Shown piece by piece: positions 43,777 to 52,580 of a stretch of DNA of 64,000 nt. Numbering within the stretch: the first letter of the stretch is position 1; the number at the start of each line of letters is the position of its first letter. The stretch comes from Paenibacillus camelliae. GTDB taxonomy: Bacteria; Bacillota; Bacilli; Paenibacillales; Paenibacillaceae. The stretch spans positions 62,001 to 126,000 of the forward strand of contig NZ_JAMBNY010000009.1 of assembly GCF_023715345.1 (NCBI RefSeq). Direction: 5' to 3'. The notes beneath the pieces are model-generated. The model ran no database searches, was not told where the DNA came from, and saw only the letters and a list, made by a program, of their open reading frames with translations. Position numbers and translations under genes: made by a program.

Positions 43777-44682
43777 TTATTTTGCGTATTGTCTTGCCTT
43801 TTTCATATGCTGAAATAATATTTCATCAAGCTCTAAAATCTGTTTGCTGCGCACGGTCAATTCCTGACCTTCCAGCCAGCGTTCAGCTTCAAAGCTATTC
43901 GAACAAACAATCTCGTAAAACCCACTGCTAACTACTTTATGCTCGCAATAGCCCGGCATTAGATGTGGATCAAATGTACCGCCAGATGGAGCCTCGATAA
44001 AGTACGTTGACCAGCTTTGCAGCAGCTCATCCTTTTCATAGGTTCCAAGCACCTGCCCATCTACAAGGAATACGATATAGTCAGCAAGCCGCTTCACTTC
44101 ATCAACGATATGCGTTGCCATCAATATGGTATGATCCTCATTCTCCATATATTGATGTAGCACCTCAATCATCGTTTTCCACGCGATCGGATCGAGTCCA
44201 GAGGATGGCTCATCTAGTAAAAGCAGCTTCGGATGGTGAGCCATTGCGATCGACAGATCGAACTTACGCCTCATTCCTTTTGACATTTTTTTAAGCTGCA
44301 GATCGTCTCTTGTCGTAAGAATAGAAAGTAAACGCTGATACGTTTCATTGTTCCAATTTTGAAACCATTTGGCATGAAACTGTGCCTTCGCATAGCCTTT
44401 CAAGAAATCATCAAATGAAGTCGCCTCTTCTGGCAAATGACCGATCAACTGCTTTAGCTCATCATCGTTATGATGATTAAGCTGTTGATCGAGTACCGTA
44501 ACGCTTCCCTGGTGAGGCTTAAGAATGTTCATGATCATTCGGAATAATGTGCTTTTGCCTGAGCCATTAGGTCCTACGATCGCAGTCACATAGCCCTTAG
44601 GGATCGAAAGTGTGACCGGCCCTAATGCGAAATGATCTCTAGTAAGCTTCACATCCTGCAGTTCAATCGCATATTCTCCCAT
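43777..44682 (-). CDS. ABC transporter ATP-binding protein (YtrB/ BcrA-like)
   Basis: The start is ATG 44682 (MGEYAIELQDVK) behind AAAGGAGAT. The 301-residue ATPase has Walker A GPNGSGKST, a modified signature KMSKGMRRKFDLS, Walker B LLLLDEPSSGLDP and the switch His in ATHIVDEV. It is separate from the NatA-like ATPase next to it, and its own membrane partner is probably the protein at 45096-45821. With the GntR gene it forms an arrangement like B. subtilis ytrAB, whose products respond to cell-wall antibiotics. Confidence 0.87.
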   Translation of the reverse strand: MGEYAIELQDVKLTRDHFALGPVTLSIPKGYVTAIVGPNGSGKSTLFRMIMNILKPHQGSVTVLDQQLNHHNDDELKQLIGHLPEEATSFDDFLKGYAKAQFHAKWFQNWNNETYQRLLSILTTRDDLQLKKMSKGMRRKFDLSIAMAHHPKLLLLDEPSSGLDPIAWKTMIEVLHQYMENEDHTILMATHIVDEVKRLADYIVFLVDGQVLGTYEKDELLQSWSTYFIEAPSGGTFDPHLMPGYCEHKVVSSGFYEIVCSNSFEAERWLEGQELTVRSKQILELDEILFQHMKKARQYAK

Positions 44683-44694
44683 ATTCAATCTCCT

Positions 44695-45081
44695 TTACGG
44701 TTCATAATGCTGCAGCTTTTCTTTTAGCAGCATTTCAAGCTCCTGCTTGGTACACTGTACACGCTCAGCTGCTTCAAGCAACTGATCAATCGCTTCGTTC
44801 ACAACACTGTGCTTCTGCTCCTCACGCGACTCCTTCTCCACATGGGATACATACGTACCAGTGCCTTGCTTTGTACGAAGCAGGCCTTCCGCCTCCAAAT
44901 CGCTATAGACTCGCTTTATGGTGATAACACTGCATTTCAGCTGTGAGGCTAGCTCTCTGATCGAAGGCAGCAAGGTTCCTGCTTGAAGCGATCCACTAAT
45001 GATAAGTGCTCGAAGCTGGACTTCTATCTGATAATACAATGGCTCCGCACTTTGCTCACTAATCGCGATCGGTAGCCTCAT
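44695..45081 (-). CDS. GntR-family (YtrA-type) repressor
   Basis: The start is ATG 45081 with AAGGTGAT upstream. The 128-residue protein has the GntR winged helix (EPLYYQIEVQLRALIISGSLQAGTLLPSIRELASQLKCSVITIKRVYSDLEAEGLLRTKQGTGTYVS) and only a short helical tail. This is the YtrA subfamily, which lacks a large effector domain. It is second in the exporter operon, 12 bp from its neighbours. The dyad at 45855-45892 overlapping the operon promoter is its likely operator. Confidence 0.87.
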   Translation of the reverse strand: MRLPIAISEQSAEPLYYQIEVQLRALIISGSLQAGTLLPSIRELASQLKCSVITIKRVYSDLEAEGLLRTKQGTGTYVSHVEKESREEQKHSVVNEAIDQLLEAAERVQCTKQELEMLLKEKLQHYEP

Positions 45082-45095
45082 CACTTATCACCTTC

Positions 45096-45821
45096 TTATG
45101 CTGTTATATTTCTAGTTCTCACTCTTTCATTAATTATGCGAAATGCAAGGAAAAAGCTTGCAATAATAAGTATGATGCTTGCTGCGATCATCAAGACCGG
45201 TGATTTCTGTACAGCATCATATATTCCCTTTAATAAGTAGAAATCAAAGATAAATACATAAGCGATAACGACCGCGAGCTTGATAAAGGGAATGGTCCAG
45301 CAGTAAACCGTATACTTCTTGTAAGAAAAGCACATCTCCATATAGAGATAAAATAAATTGAATACGTAAATGATTGCAAATACTGTTAATCCATGCATGA
45401 TATAAGGTCCAAGCTCAATTGAGACTCCACGACTGGCTATCATAATCCATCCAGTTAAGGCGTAATAAGCGACAACCGCTAAAAAGCTAAATAATGTAAC
45501 TCCGGTAAGTCTAGACCATACAATTTGGTCAATTTTTATTGGTAGCGAGCGCCAATACGCTAACCGTTCTGCTAGCAAATCCTTTTTCCAGCCATACCCA
45601 TAGAGATGAGTTGTAACTAGACCTACAACGGATAACACCATAATAATAAGATAGTCCATTAAAAACTGATCCTCATAACTATTCGTTGCAATAATTTCAA
45701 CCATGCCATCACTTGTAAAAATGGATATATAAGTGATAAACACTAGTAAGACAAGGTTTTTCCACCGCGCATTACGGATATCATTCCATAGCAGATAGTG
45801 TACCCCTTCCCAATACTTCAT
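45096..45821 (-). CDS. ABC exporter membrane protein, six-helix
   Basis: The start is ATG 45821 (MKYWEGVHYLLWNDIRNARWK) with AAGGAGG nine bases upstream. The 241-residue protein has about six hydrophobic helices and a short N-terminal amphipathic stretch. It looks like the small permeases that pair with YtrB/BcrA-type ATPases. It is first in the operon and just downstream of the predicted operator. No signature motif allows a closer assignment. Confidence 0.72.
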   Translation of the reverse strand: MKYWEGVHYLLWNDIRNARWKNLVLLVFITYISIFTSDGMVEIIATNSYEDQFLMDYLIIMVLSVVGLVTTHLYGYGWKKDLLAERLAYWRSLPIKIDQIVWSRLTGVTLFSFLAVVAYYALTGWIMIASRGVSIELGPYIMHGLTVFAIIYVFNLFYLYMEMCFSYKKYTVYCWTIPFIKLAVVIAYVFIFDFYLLKGIYDAVQKSPVLMIAASIILIIASFFLAFRIINERVRTRNITA

Positions 45822-45854
45822 CGAGTATCCTCCTTGCATGATTAACATCAGCGC

Positions 45855-45911
45855 TGTATATACTGTATATATCTATATACACAGTATATACACGCTATAA
45901 TGTCGTGTCAA
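45855..45911 (-). promoter_or_regulatory. Strong promoter of the exporter operon with overlapping palindromic operator
   Basis: On the minus strand TTGACA (45911-45906), 17 bp, then TATACT (45888-45883) form a near-consensus sigma-A promoter. A 12-bp inverted repeat, TGTATATACTGT (45855-45866) with ACAGTATATACA (45881-45892), covers the -10 and the start-site region. This is the arrangement expected for repression by the GntR protein of the same operon. Confidence 0.75.
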
Positions 45912-45979
45912 CTATTTTCCAGGAAATATTTTCATTAATTTTTTGTATACGATTTTTGCATTCACTCTCCTAATAAAAA

Positions 45980-46007
45980 AGCGCAAGCTGCGGTTGCAGC
46001 TTGCGCT
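45980..46007 (-). terminator. Rho-independent terminator after the ctaG-DUF420 genes
   Basis: AGCGCAAGCTGC (45980-45991) and GCAGCTTGCGCT (45996-46007) form a 12-bp stem with a T6 tract on the minus strand. Confidence 0.88.
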
Positions 46008-46020
46008 AGATGTACATATG

Positions 46021-46491
46021 TTACTGTCGGAATAAAGCATCAATGAATGGCTCTGTATGACCACCTGGGTAGAAGATATAAAGTAAAAAGTACACTGTGA
46101 CGCCAGTAATCGCTGTAATGAACCAGATGACGGCTGTTACCCGTCCCAGCTTGCGATGCTTGTCATATTTTTTCTTATAGCCTAAAGTTAAGGTCGTGAT
46201 ACCGAATACCGCAGCTACGGTTGCCAGTACAATGTGGAAAAACAAAAAGATAAGATAAATCGTCTTCAGACTATCCGGTCCACCCCATGTCGTATTACCA
46301 ATAAAGATGGTCCGAGAGGCATAAATAATAAAAAAGATAATTGCAGCAATCGCTGCCCAGAACATCGTTTTCTGATGCTGCTCTCGCTTCTTGTTTAGAA
46401 TCTGCTTCCAGCCGATTGCTACTAGAATTGCACTAAGCGCAATAAAAAACGTACTGATTGCAGGAAAAATTTCAAACTCATGACCTTCCAT
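46021..46491 (-). CDS. DUF420 membrane protein (CtaM/YozB-like), oxidase biogenesis
   Basis: The 156-residue protein has about five transmembrane helices with the DUF420 pattern: an early ISTFFIALSAILVAIGW helix, FFHIVLATVAAVFGITTL with a conserved His, and KHRKLGRVTAVIWFITAITGV. In Staphylococcus the family member CtaM is needed for maturation of heme-copper oxidase. It follows ctaG by 26 bp and belongs to the oxidase cluster, so the same role is likely. Confidence 0.82.
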   Translation of the reverse strand: MEGHEFEIFPAISTFFIALSAILVAIGWKQILNKKREQHQKTMFWAAIAAIIFFIIYASRTIFIGNTTWGGPDSLKTIYLIFLFFHIVLATVAAVFGITTLTLGYKKKYDKHRKLGRVTAVIWFITAITGVTVYFLLYIFYPGGHTEPFIDALFRQ

Positions 46492-46517
46492 GTCCTGCTT
46501 GTCCTCCCCATCAATAA

Positions 46518-47432
46518 TTATTTCTGCTTAATTGCCATCGCATCGCGCATCAGCTGCTCGTCAACTGCCTCCTGCTTATGCTCTCTTGTAAACCACTCAC
46601 GAAATACAAACGCGAGCAATACACCATAGGTTACTTCTTGGATCAGCTTCATAACGATACCACCTGCTTGTTGGTCCTCGAGCGTGGTAAACGTATTGAA
46701 GAACTGAGGCCCTCCAAACTGCGTAAGCAAATAGCTTGTATCACCTGGAATACAGAAGCCCATAGCATTCACCCATACTTGTGGATCGTTGTAGATAGCG
46801 TAAAGCGGCTCATTCGAGAAAATGATAAGCGCACAGGCAGGCGTAAGTAAAACACCATTCGCAAATATGTATGCCATGCGCTTAACGTGTGACATATGCG
46901 GAATTTCCTTTATTGGCGTATTCACATGCCACCACATCATAAATGCAGCAACTAGCATCACTAGATAGTATAAACGATGGATAGCAAAATTGGTCATGAC
47001 GTAATCATGAACAACAGGTATATGGTAGACCGAGAACATCATATTAAACAAAATAAGCGTAACTATCGGATGCATAAGAAATTTAAACTTGCCCCAGAAC
47101 GAAGCAGAGAAAGCTTTCTTCCATATAAAGCCCGGAACAGCCGCAAGCACCATCGGAGGTACAATTAAATAGGACAATGCCATATTTGTCATATGGAACG
47201 AGAACATAATATGTCCTAGTAAAGCTAGCGGCCCCTCATACGCTAAGTAATAGAGTACGGCTGCAGTAATAAATAGCAGCTTTCTTCCTAAAGAAACCGG
47301 TGCTTCCTGTGGAAAATGCTTCTCGCGCCACGGCCCAACGAGATATAAATATCCGATGATGATCCCGATCGTTGCAAACAAAAACATTGGACTCCATACC
47401 TCTTGAAAATTAAAATATTGCAAGCCAAACAT
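46518..47432 (-). CDS. ctaG: Cytochrome c oxidase assembly factor CtaG
   Basis: The 304-residue caa3-type CtaG protein has about seven helices and conserved His-rich stretches (LGHIMFSFHMTNMALSYLIVPPMVLAA, MMWWHVNTP, and the long MLVAAFMMWWH helix). It is needed for copper-A assembly of the caa3 oxidase in Bacillus. It is downstream of ctaF, separated by 123 bp holding a terminator-like hairpin, so it may have its own promoter and form a unit with the DUF420 gene. Confidence 0.9.
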   Translation of the reverse strand: MFGLQYFNFQEVWSPMFLFATIGIIIGYLYLVGPWREKHFPQEAPVSLGRKLLFITAAVLYYLAYEGPLALLGHIMFSFHMTNMALSYLIVPPMVLAAVPGFIWKKAFSASFWGKFKFLMHPIVTLILFNMMFSVYHIPVVHDYVMTNFAIHRLYYLVMLVAAFMMWWHVNTPIKEIPHMSHVKRMAYIFANGVLLTPACALIIFSNEPLYAIYNDPQVWVNAMGFCIPGDTSYLLTQFGGPQFFNTFTTLEDQQAGGIVMKLIQEVTYGVLLAFVFREWFTREHKQEAVDEQLMRDAMAIKQK

Positions 47433-47511
47433 GTTGAAGCTCCTTTCTCATGCATCCATAGTACAAGTCTATATCCATCATACAGGGTTACGCAGTATAA
47501 GTGAATAGAAG

Positions 47512-47534
47512 AAGGGGGTCACTAGGACCCCCTT
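47512..47534 (-). terminator. Hairpin after ctaF
   Basis: AAGGGGGTC (47512-47520) and GACCCCCTT (47526-47534) form a GC-rich nine-pair stem. On the minus strand a T/C-rich stretch follows, so termination is probably partial. Confidence 0.6.
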
Positions 47535-47555
47535 GCTAAATTGATCATGTCTATA

Positions 47556-47876
47556 TTACCAAGTCGTCCAGAATAATGCCATGATCACACAAGTGAAGAC
47601 AACGATGACTCCACTTAATATTGCAATAATCGCAAATGTATGTCCGCGATCCTTCATATGCATCCAAAAAGCCATTTGCACAAATACTTGAACAATCGCT
47701 AATACGACTAACAGGATATATACGAAATCAATATTGATCTCGCCAGCCATAACTAGAGCGAATGCGATGAAAGTTAATAGGATGGAGAATATAAAAGCGA
47801 TAATATGCTTTTTTGAACCTTCTTGCTTTGTCGTTTTGACATCGCTGCGTTGCGTTGTTTGTTCATGTCCTGCCAT
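47556..47876 (-). CDS. ctaF: Cytochrome c oxidase subunit IVB
   Basis: The 106-residue protein has three transmembrane helices and the subunit IV/CoxD-like core (HIIAFIFSILLTFIAFALVMAGEINIDFVYILLVVLAIVQVFVQMAFWMHMKD). It is the fourth gene of ctaCDEF, 4 bp after ctaE. It is thought to stabilise the oxidase core. Confidence 0.9.
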   Translation of the reverse strand: MAGHEQTTQRSDVKTTKQEGSKKHIIAFIFSILLTFIAFALVMAGEINIDFVYILLVVLAIVQVFVQMAFWMHMKDRGHTFAIIAILSGVIVVFTCVIMALFWTTW

Positions 47877-47880
47877 AGTA

Positions 47881-48498
47881 TTAACCCACCTTTCCCATCA
47901 AGTAAACGACTGTAAAGATGAATACCCATACAACGTCGATAAAGTGCCAGTATAAGCTGAACAGATACACTTTAGGAGCCGTTGTCGTATTTAATCCGCG
48001 TTTCTTCAATTGGAACAGCAATAGAATTACCCAGAACAATCCAAAGGCTACGTGCGCACCATGGAATCCAACCAATGTATAGAACGAGGTTGAAAATGCA
48101 CTAGCGGAGAACGTATGTCCCATATGCGCATAATGGTTAAACTCGTAGATCTCAACTCCGAGGAACGCCGCTCCTAGAACAAGCGTTACAAGAAGCCAGC
48201 CAATGAGTCCTTTAACATCATGACGATGCATCGCCTGCATTGAAAATACACTTGTTAAGCTTGATGTTAACAACAGTGCAGTTGCAACAGCAACCAGTGC
48301 AAAGTCGAATAACTCATTCGGAGCAGGTCCATCCATGATTTGTCCACGTAATGTTAAGTACGCTGCGAATAGCGTACCGAACAATACCGTTTCTCCACCA
48401 AGGAATAACCAAAAACCAGTGATTTTATTGCGACCCTCTAGGGTAGCACGTTCTGGTTCATGCGGCAGTTGCCCTTCTACATGTGAATGTGAACTCAT
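47881..48498 (-). CDS. ctaE: Cytochrome c oxidase subunit III
   Basis: The 205-residue protein has five helices with the family phrases GFWLFLGGETVLFGTLFAAYL and FYTLVGFHGAHVAFGLFW, and ends YWHFIDVVWVFIFTVVYL. It overlaps ctaD by 4 bp (ATGA), so translation is coupled. It is part of the caa3 terminal oxidase. Confidence 0.93.
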   Translation of the reverse strand: MSSHSHVEGQLPHEPERATLEGRNKITGFWLFLGGETVLFGTLFAAYLTLRGQIMDGPAPNELFDFALVAVATALLLTSSLTSVFSMQAMHRHDVKGLIGWLLVTLVLGAAFLGVEIYEFNHYAHMGHTFSASAFSTSFYTLVGFHGAHVAFGLFWVILLLFQLKKRGLNTTTAPKVYLFSLYWHFIDVVWVFIFTVVYLMGKVG

Positions 48499-50375
48499 GC
48501 CTTAACCCCCTGATCTTTAAGAATTTCTTCTTCTTCGATATGGAAGCCATGGTCATCAAACCAAGAACGAAGCGCCATACATCCAAATGTAATAAGCAAG
48601 CCGGCAGCTCCAATGATTAGACCAGTAGTACCCCAATCAGCTGGCTTCGAGTACATGAAGCCAAAGCCTGCGATAAATAGGCCAACCGCCATGAAGAACG
48701 GTAAAATACTCGGTGACGGCATATGAATAGGGCCGATTGGCTCTACTGGCGTCATTTTTGTATTGCCTTCCATCTTTTCGTGCCACCATGCATCATAACC
48801 ACGTACAAGTGGTGTTTGAGCAAAGTTGTATTCTGGTGCAGGTGATGGAATCGTCCACTCTAAAGTACGTCCATCCTCCCACGGGTCATTAGAAAGATTT
48901 TTTGGTTTACGCATCGTAATGACAACATTGATAAGGAACATAATCGTACCAACACCCATCATCAGTGCACCAATCGTACTAATGAAGTTCAAGTTGTTCA
49001 AGCCCATACCATCTAGGTATTGCCATATACGACGAGGCATACCTAATAGTCCAAGGAAATGCTGTACGAAGAATGTTAGATGGAAGCCGATGTAGAACAT
49101 CCAGAACGTCCATATACCAAGCTTTTCACTTAGCATGCGGCCGAACATTTTTGGCCACCAATAATGCATTCCAGCAAAGATACCCATGACTAGACCACCT
49201 ACGATAACGTAGTGGAAATGCGCTACAACGAAGTACGTATCATGATATTGATAGTCAGCTGGTGCAACAGCAAGCATTACCCCGGTAACTCCACCCATTA
49301 CGAAGGTTGGAACAAAACCGACCGCGAACATGTTCGCAACGGTAAAGCGTATTGAGCCGCCCCACATCGTAAATAGCCAGTTGAATATTTTAATCCCCGT
49401 TGGTACGGCGATTAGCATCGTAGCAATCGAGAACAATGCGTTGGCAATGGCCCCAAGTCCTGTCGTAAACATATGGTGAGCCCAAACCATGAAGCCTAGG
49501 AAACCGATCAACACCGTCGCGAAGACCATGGAGCTGTAACCAAACAGACGTTTACGTGAGAAGGTCGATACAACTTCTGAGATAATACCGAATGCCGGTA
49601 GGATCAAGATGTATACCTCAGGGTGTCCGAAGATCCAGAAAATATGCTCCCATAGTACGACGTTACCGCCGGCACTTGGGTTAAAGAAATTACCGTTAAA
49701 TATCCGGTCAAACATTAGCGCTGCAAGTCCAACGGTTAACGCAGGGAATGCGAAAAGGATAAGCGCTGATGTAATGAACGATGCCCATGTAAACATCGGC
49801 ATACGCATGAAGGTCATGCCTGGAGCACGCATGTTGATAATGGTAACTAGGAAGTTGATACCACCTATCAGCGTACCGATACCAGAGATCTGCAGACCGA
49901 TGACATAGTAATCCGTACCATGATGTTCTGTGTATGTAGTTCCCGAAAGTGGCGCATACATCGTCCACCCTGCATCAGGTACCGTACCAGCGATAAAACT
50001 GATGTTAAGTAAAAGTCCACCAAAGAAGAATGTCCAGAAGCCCAATGCGTTGACAAACGGATACGCAACGTCACGTGCCCCGATCTGTAGTGGAATAATA
50101 GCATTCATAAACCCGAATATGATCGGCATGGCTGCAAGAAAAATCATCGTTGTACCATGCATCGTAATCAATTCATTGTAAAACTGTGCCGATACGACGT
50201 CGGACTGAGGGAACATTAACTGTAATCGAATTAAGATTGCTTCTAGGCCACCAATAAGGAAGAAAAATCCTCCTGCAAGCAAATACATAATCCCTATTTT
50301 TTTGTGGTCAACCGTCGTTAACCAGTCCATAATTCCTGTACGACGCTTAACCGCATGCGCATGTGCATGTGCCAA
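48495..50375 (-). CDS. ctaD: Cytochrome c oxidase subunit I
   Basis: The 626-residue heme-copper oxidase core starts at TTG 50375, eight bases after AAAGGAGG. It has TTVDHKKIGIMY, the heme/copper ligands in GHPEVYILILPAFG and WAHHMFT, and HFHYVIVGG near the C-terminal heme site. Length matches B. subtilis CtaD. It contains heme a, heme a3 and CuB and pumps protons. Confidence 0.95.
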   Translation of the reverse strand: MAHAHAHAVKRRTGIMDWLTTVDHKKIGIMYLLAGGFFFLIGGLEAILIRLQLMFPQSDVVSAQFYNELITMHGTTMIFLAAMPIIFGFMNAIIPLQIGARDVAYPFVNALGFWTFFFGGLLLNISFIAGTVPDAGWTMYAPLSGTTYTEHHGTDYYVIGLQISGIGTLIGGINFLVTIINMRAPGMTFMRMPMFTWASFITSALILFAFPALTVGLAALMFDRIFNGNFFNPSAGGNVVLWEHIFWIFGHPEVYILILPAFGIISEVVSTFSRKRLFGYSSMVFATVLIGFLGFMVWAHHMFTTGLGAIANALFSIATMLIAVPTGIKIFNWLFTMWGGSIRFTVANMFAVGFVPTFVMGGVTGVMLAVAPADYQYHDTYFVVAHFHYVIVGGLVMGIFAGMHYWWPKMFGRMLSEKLGIWTFWMFYIGFHLTFFVQHFLGLLGMPRRIWQYLDGMGLNNLNFISTIGALMMGVGTIMFLINVVITMRKPKNLSNDPWEDGRTLEWTIPSPAPEYNFAQTPLVRGYDAWWHEKMEGNTKMTPVEPIGPIHMPSPSILPFFMAVGLFIAGFGFMYSKPADWGTTGLIIGAAGLLITFGCMALRSWFDDHGFHIEEEEILKDQGVKA

Positions 50376-50407
50376 GATAGCTACCTCCTTTACACTGTTG
50401 ATAGTGA

Positions 50408-51460
50408 TTATTCAAAGTCAAGCGTTAGATTGGATAAGTACTCAGCAATGCCAGCAACCTCTTCATCTGTCAGTTGATACGCACCTGTCATATGGTTGCC
50501 TGGTTTTACAGCTTCAGGATCTTTAATCCATTTGTACAGATTGTTGTATACTGTATCCTCATGCTTATACTCAATCTCGCCTTCTTCAACGTTAATAAGT
50601 ATGCCCGCTACGCTTTCACGAGATCCAATACCCGTTAAGTTAGGGAATGCACCACCGCCATAATCACCTACTGCATGGCAAGTTAGGCATTGGCTTTCAA
50701 AAGCGCTCGCGATTTCTGAATCGCTCGGTAGCTGAACCGTATCAAGCATCGCTATTTGCCAACGCTCGAAGGAGGATGGCTCGACCGCTTTAACCTTGAA
50801 ATCCATCAAACCATGTGAAGGTCCACAAAGCTCAGCACATTTACCTTGATAAACACCTGCTTTTGGTGCAGAGAAATACATTTTGTTAACGTTGCCATCC
50901 GGGTTCGTATCCGTCTTACCAGCTAATGACGGAATCCAGAAAGAGTGAATGACGTCTGCTGTTTTTGCTTGGATAGAAATCGTTTTACCAGTAGGAATGA
51001 CTAGCTCTTGCGCAGTTTTAATACCTAACTCAGGATATTCAAACTCCCACCAATATTGATGCGCAGTTACAATTACCTGCAAAGCTTCCGGGTCTTCCGT
51101 GTAATCCTTCGCTAAAGAGAATACTGATTTTAGTGTCGGAACTGCTAAAACAACTAGCAAAATAATCGGAATGACAGTCCAGATAACCTCTAGCTTATGA
51201 CTTCCTTCCACTTGCTTAGGGATGCTATTGTCCCCTTTGCGTCTGCGGAATTTGATCAATACGTAAATTGAAATCGCAAACACACTAACAACAACGATCG
51301 ACATGATAAGAATGGAAATAAGCATCAAGTCTCGTTGTTCTTGCGCTACAGGACCTTGTGGATTAAGCGCTGACAAATCTTCTCTTCCGCAAGCTGACAG
51401 CACAAGCACCAGAAGGGCCATTAAAGGCGCAAAGCGTTTCACAAATTGCCACCGTTTCAT
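50408..51460 (-). CDS. ctaC: Cytochrome c oxidase subunit II with fused cytochrome c domain
   Basis: The 350-residue lipoprotein has lipobox LSAC (Cys24), two transmembrane helices and a cupredoxin domain with the CuA site CAELCGPSHGLM. A C-terminal cytochrome c domain follows, with CLTCH and the distal Met in GNHMTGAY. This is a caa3-type subunit II that accepts electrons on its own c heme. It is the first gene of the operon, 32 bp before ctaD, driven by the promoter at 51574-51602. Confidence 0.95.
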   Translation of the reverse strand: MKRWQFVKRFAPLMALLVLVLSACGREDLSALNPQGPVAQEQRDLMLISILIMSIVVVSVFAISIYVLIKFRRRKGDNSIPKQVEGSHKLEVIWTVIPIILLVVLAVPTLKSVFSLAKDYTEDPEALQVIVTAHQYWWEFEYPELGIKTAQELVIPTGKTISIQAKTADVIHSFWIPSLAGKTDTNPDGNVNKMYFSAPKAGVYQGKCAELCGPSHGLMDFKVKAVEPSSFERWQIAMLDTVQLPSDSEIASAFESQCLTCHAVGDYGGGAFPNLTGIGSRESVAGILINVEEGEIEYKHEDTVYNNLYKWIKDPEAVKPGNHMTGAYQLTDEEVAGIAEYLSNLTLDFE

Positions 51461-51822
51461 TAATAATCAACCCCACTTTTGACGTTTTCACAGCAGCCAT
51501 CTCTGTGGCCAACAGCCTGCTGCGTGTAACAAAGATGATGATTTTACAAATCCTGCATCAAATCACTTTATTAAATATAAAGTTGTGACAACCTTTTGTC
51601 AATGTTCCACAGGAAGTTCACAAATTGTTCTCAAAGCTGTCAAAATCAAATGAATCTTGACGGTATTGCTTTACTTCTTCTCATAGTTTTTACTAACGTT
51701 GCTTCTTCATTCCAGAAATACTACTTTTCTTACCTTAGGATGCGCCTGTATCGTTTTACCATGCATATTTTGTCCACATTTTTCAGACGATGAATAGTAA
51801 CAATTCCTTGAGGAGTGAAGTT
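51461..51822. other. Divergent spacer between ctaC and the spore lipoprotein gene
   Basis: This 362-bp stretch holds the ctaC promoter (51574-51602) and otherwise AT-rich sequence without a plausible gene. TTTGTGAAC-like motifs (for example near 51614-51622 on the minus strand) resemble ResD half-sites, but the match is too short to call. Confidence 0.5.
51574..51602 (-). promoter_or_regulatory. Sigma-A promoter of the ctaCDEF operon
   Basis: On the minus strand TTGACA (51602-51597) is followed after exactly 17 bp by TATATT (51579-51574). It lies 114 bp before the ctaC start. The spacer contains a TTGTCACAA-type dyad that could be an operator. Confidence 0.7.
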
Positions 51823-52542
51823 ATGATAAAGCCTAATGCAAAGTATGGTGCTTTCGTGCTGGCTATGCTGCTCTTAAGTTCAAGTATGCTGGCGTTAACA
51901 GGATGCAGCAAGGGAGCTCAAACCGAAATGGAGAGGTATACGAAGCCACTGCGTTCTACGGATTACGGTAGTTTACAGGCTAGAAATAATAAGCAGCAAG
52001 AGCTGAGGGCGCTGGAGCAAACGAATCGGGAACCTAGACAGTATGCTAAAGGTACGGTTTCGTACAGCCCGAGTCTAGCTGATGCTGTCAGCTCTATTGG
52101 TGGAGTAGCGGATGCGAGAGTGTTTATCTCGGATTATACCGCTTTTATTGGTGTAGTTCTCGACAATACTGCTCAAGGACTTATTCGTTCAAAGCCGAGT
52201 GGTGAGCGAGACTCATCCGTATTTAATGAACCGATTCAAGCGCCAATGTCCATACACAACAATCCTTTTCAAAGCTACTTGACGGTAAACGATAACTCGC
52301 AGCTCTCTCCAGTTTTTGTACAAACCGTTATCGATACGGTTAGAAATCAACAGCACGCCATTCGTGAGGTGCATCTCTCCGCAAACAAGGAGTTCATGTA
52401 TTATCTCGATGAATTCGCACAGGTCGTATGGGGTGGAGAGTCCTTAGATCCGTATATGGATCAATTCAATATTCTTATTAACCACCAATTCTTTGATGGA
52501 AAAGTGATGCCCACATCCTTAAAATACTATCGCAATCGTTAA
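51823..52542 (+). CDS. YhcN/YlaJ-family spore lipoprotein
   Basis: The start is ATG 51823 (MIKPNAKYGAFV) behind GAGGAGTGA. The 239-residue protein has a signal peptide with lipobox LTGC and the YhcN/YlaJ domain (SLADAVSSIGGVADARVFISDYTAFIGVVLD; VFVQTVIDTVRNQQHAIREVHLSANKEFMYYLDEFAQ). Such lipoproteins occur in the spore inner membrane or coat of Bacillales, so the organism is probably spore-forming. It is a single-gene unit ending in a terminator. Confidence 0.85.
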   Translation: MIKPNAKYGAFVLAMLLLSSSMLALTGCSKGAQTEMERYTKPLRSTDYGSLQARNNKQQELRALEQTNREPRQYAKGTVSYSPSLADAVSSIGGVADARVFISDYTAFIGVVLDNTAQGLIRSKPSGERDSSVFNEPIQAPMSIHNNPFQSYLTVNDNSQLSPVFVQTVIDTVRNQQHAIREVHLSANKEFMYYLDEFAQVVWGGESLDPYMDQFNILINHQFFDGKVMPTSLKYYRNR

Positions 52543-52559
52543 TGATTGCGATAGTATTT
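52522..52559. terminator. Terminator overlapping the end of the spore lipoprotein gene
   Basis: AAATACTATCGCAATC (52522-52537) and GATTGCGATAGTATTT (52544-52559) form a perfect stem that includes the last codons and stop. It lies between convergent genes. Confidence 0.85.
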
Positions 52560-52580
52560 CTACTATATAAATGTATACGA

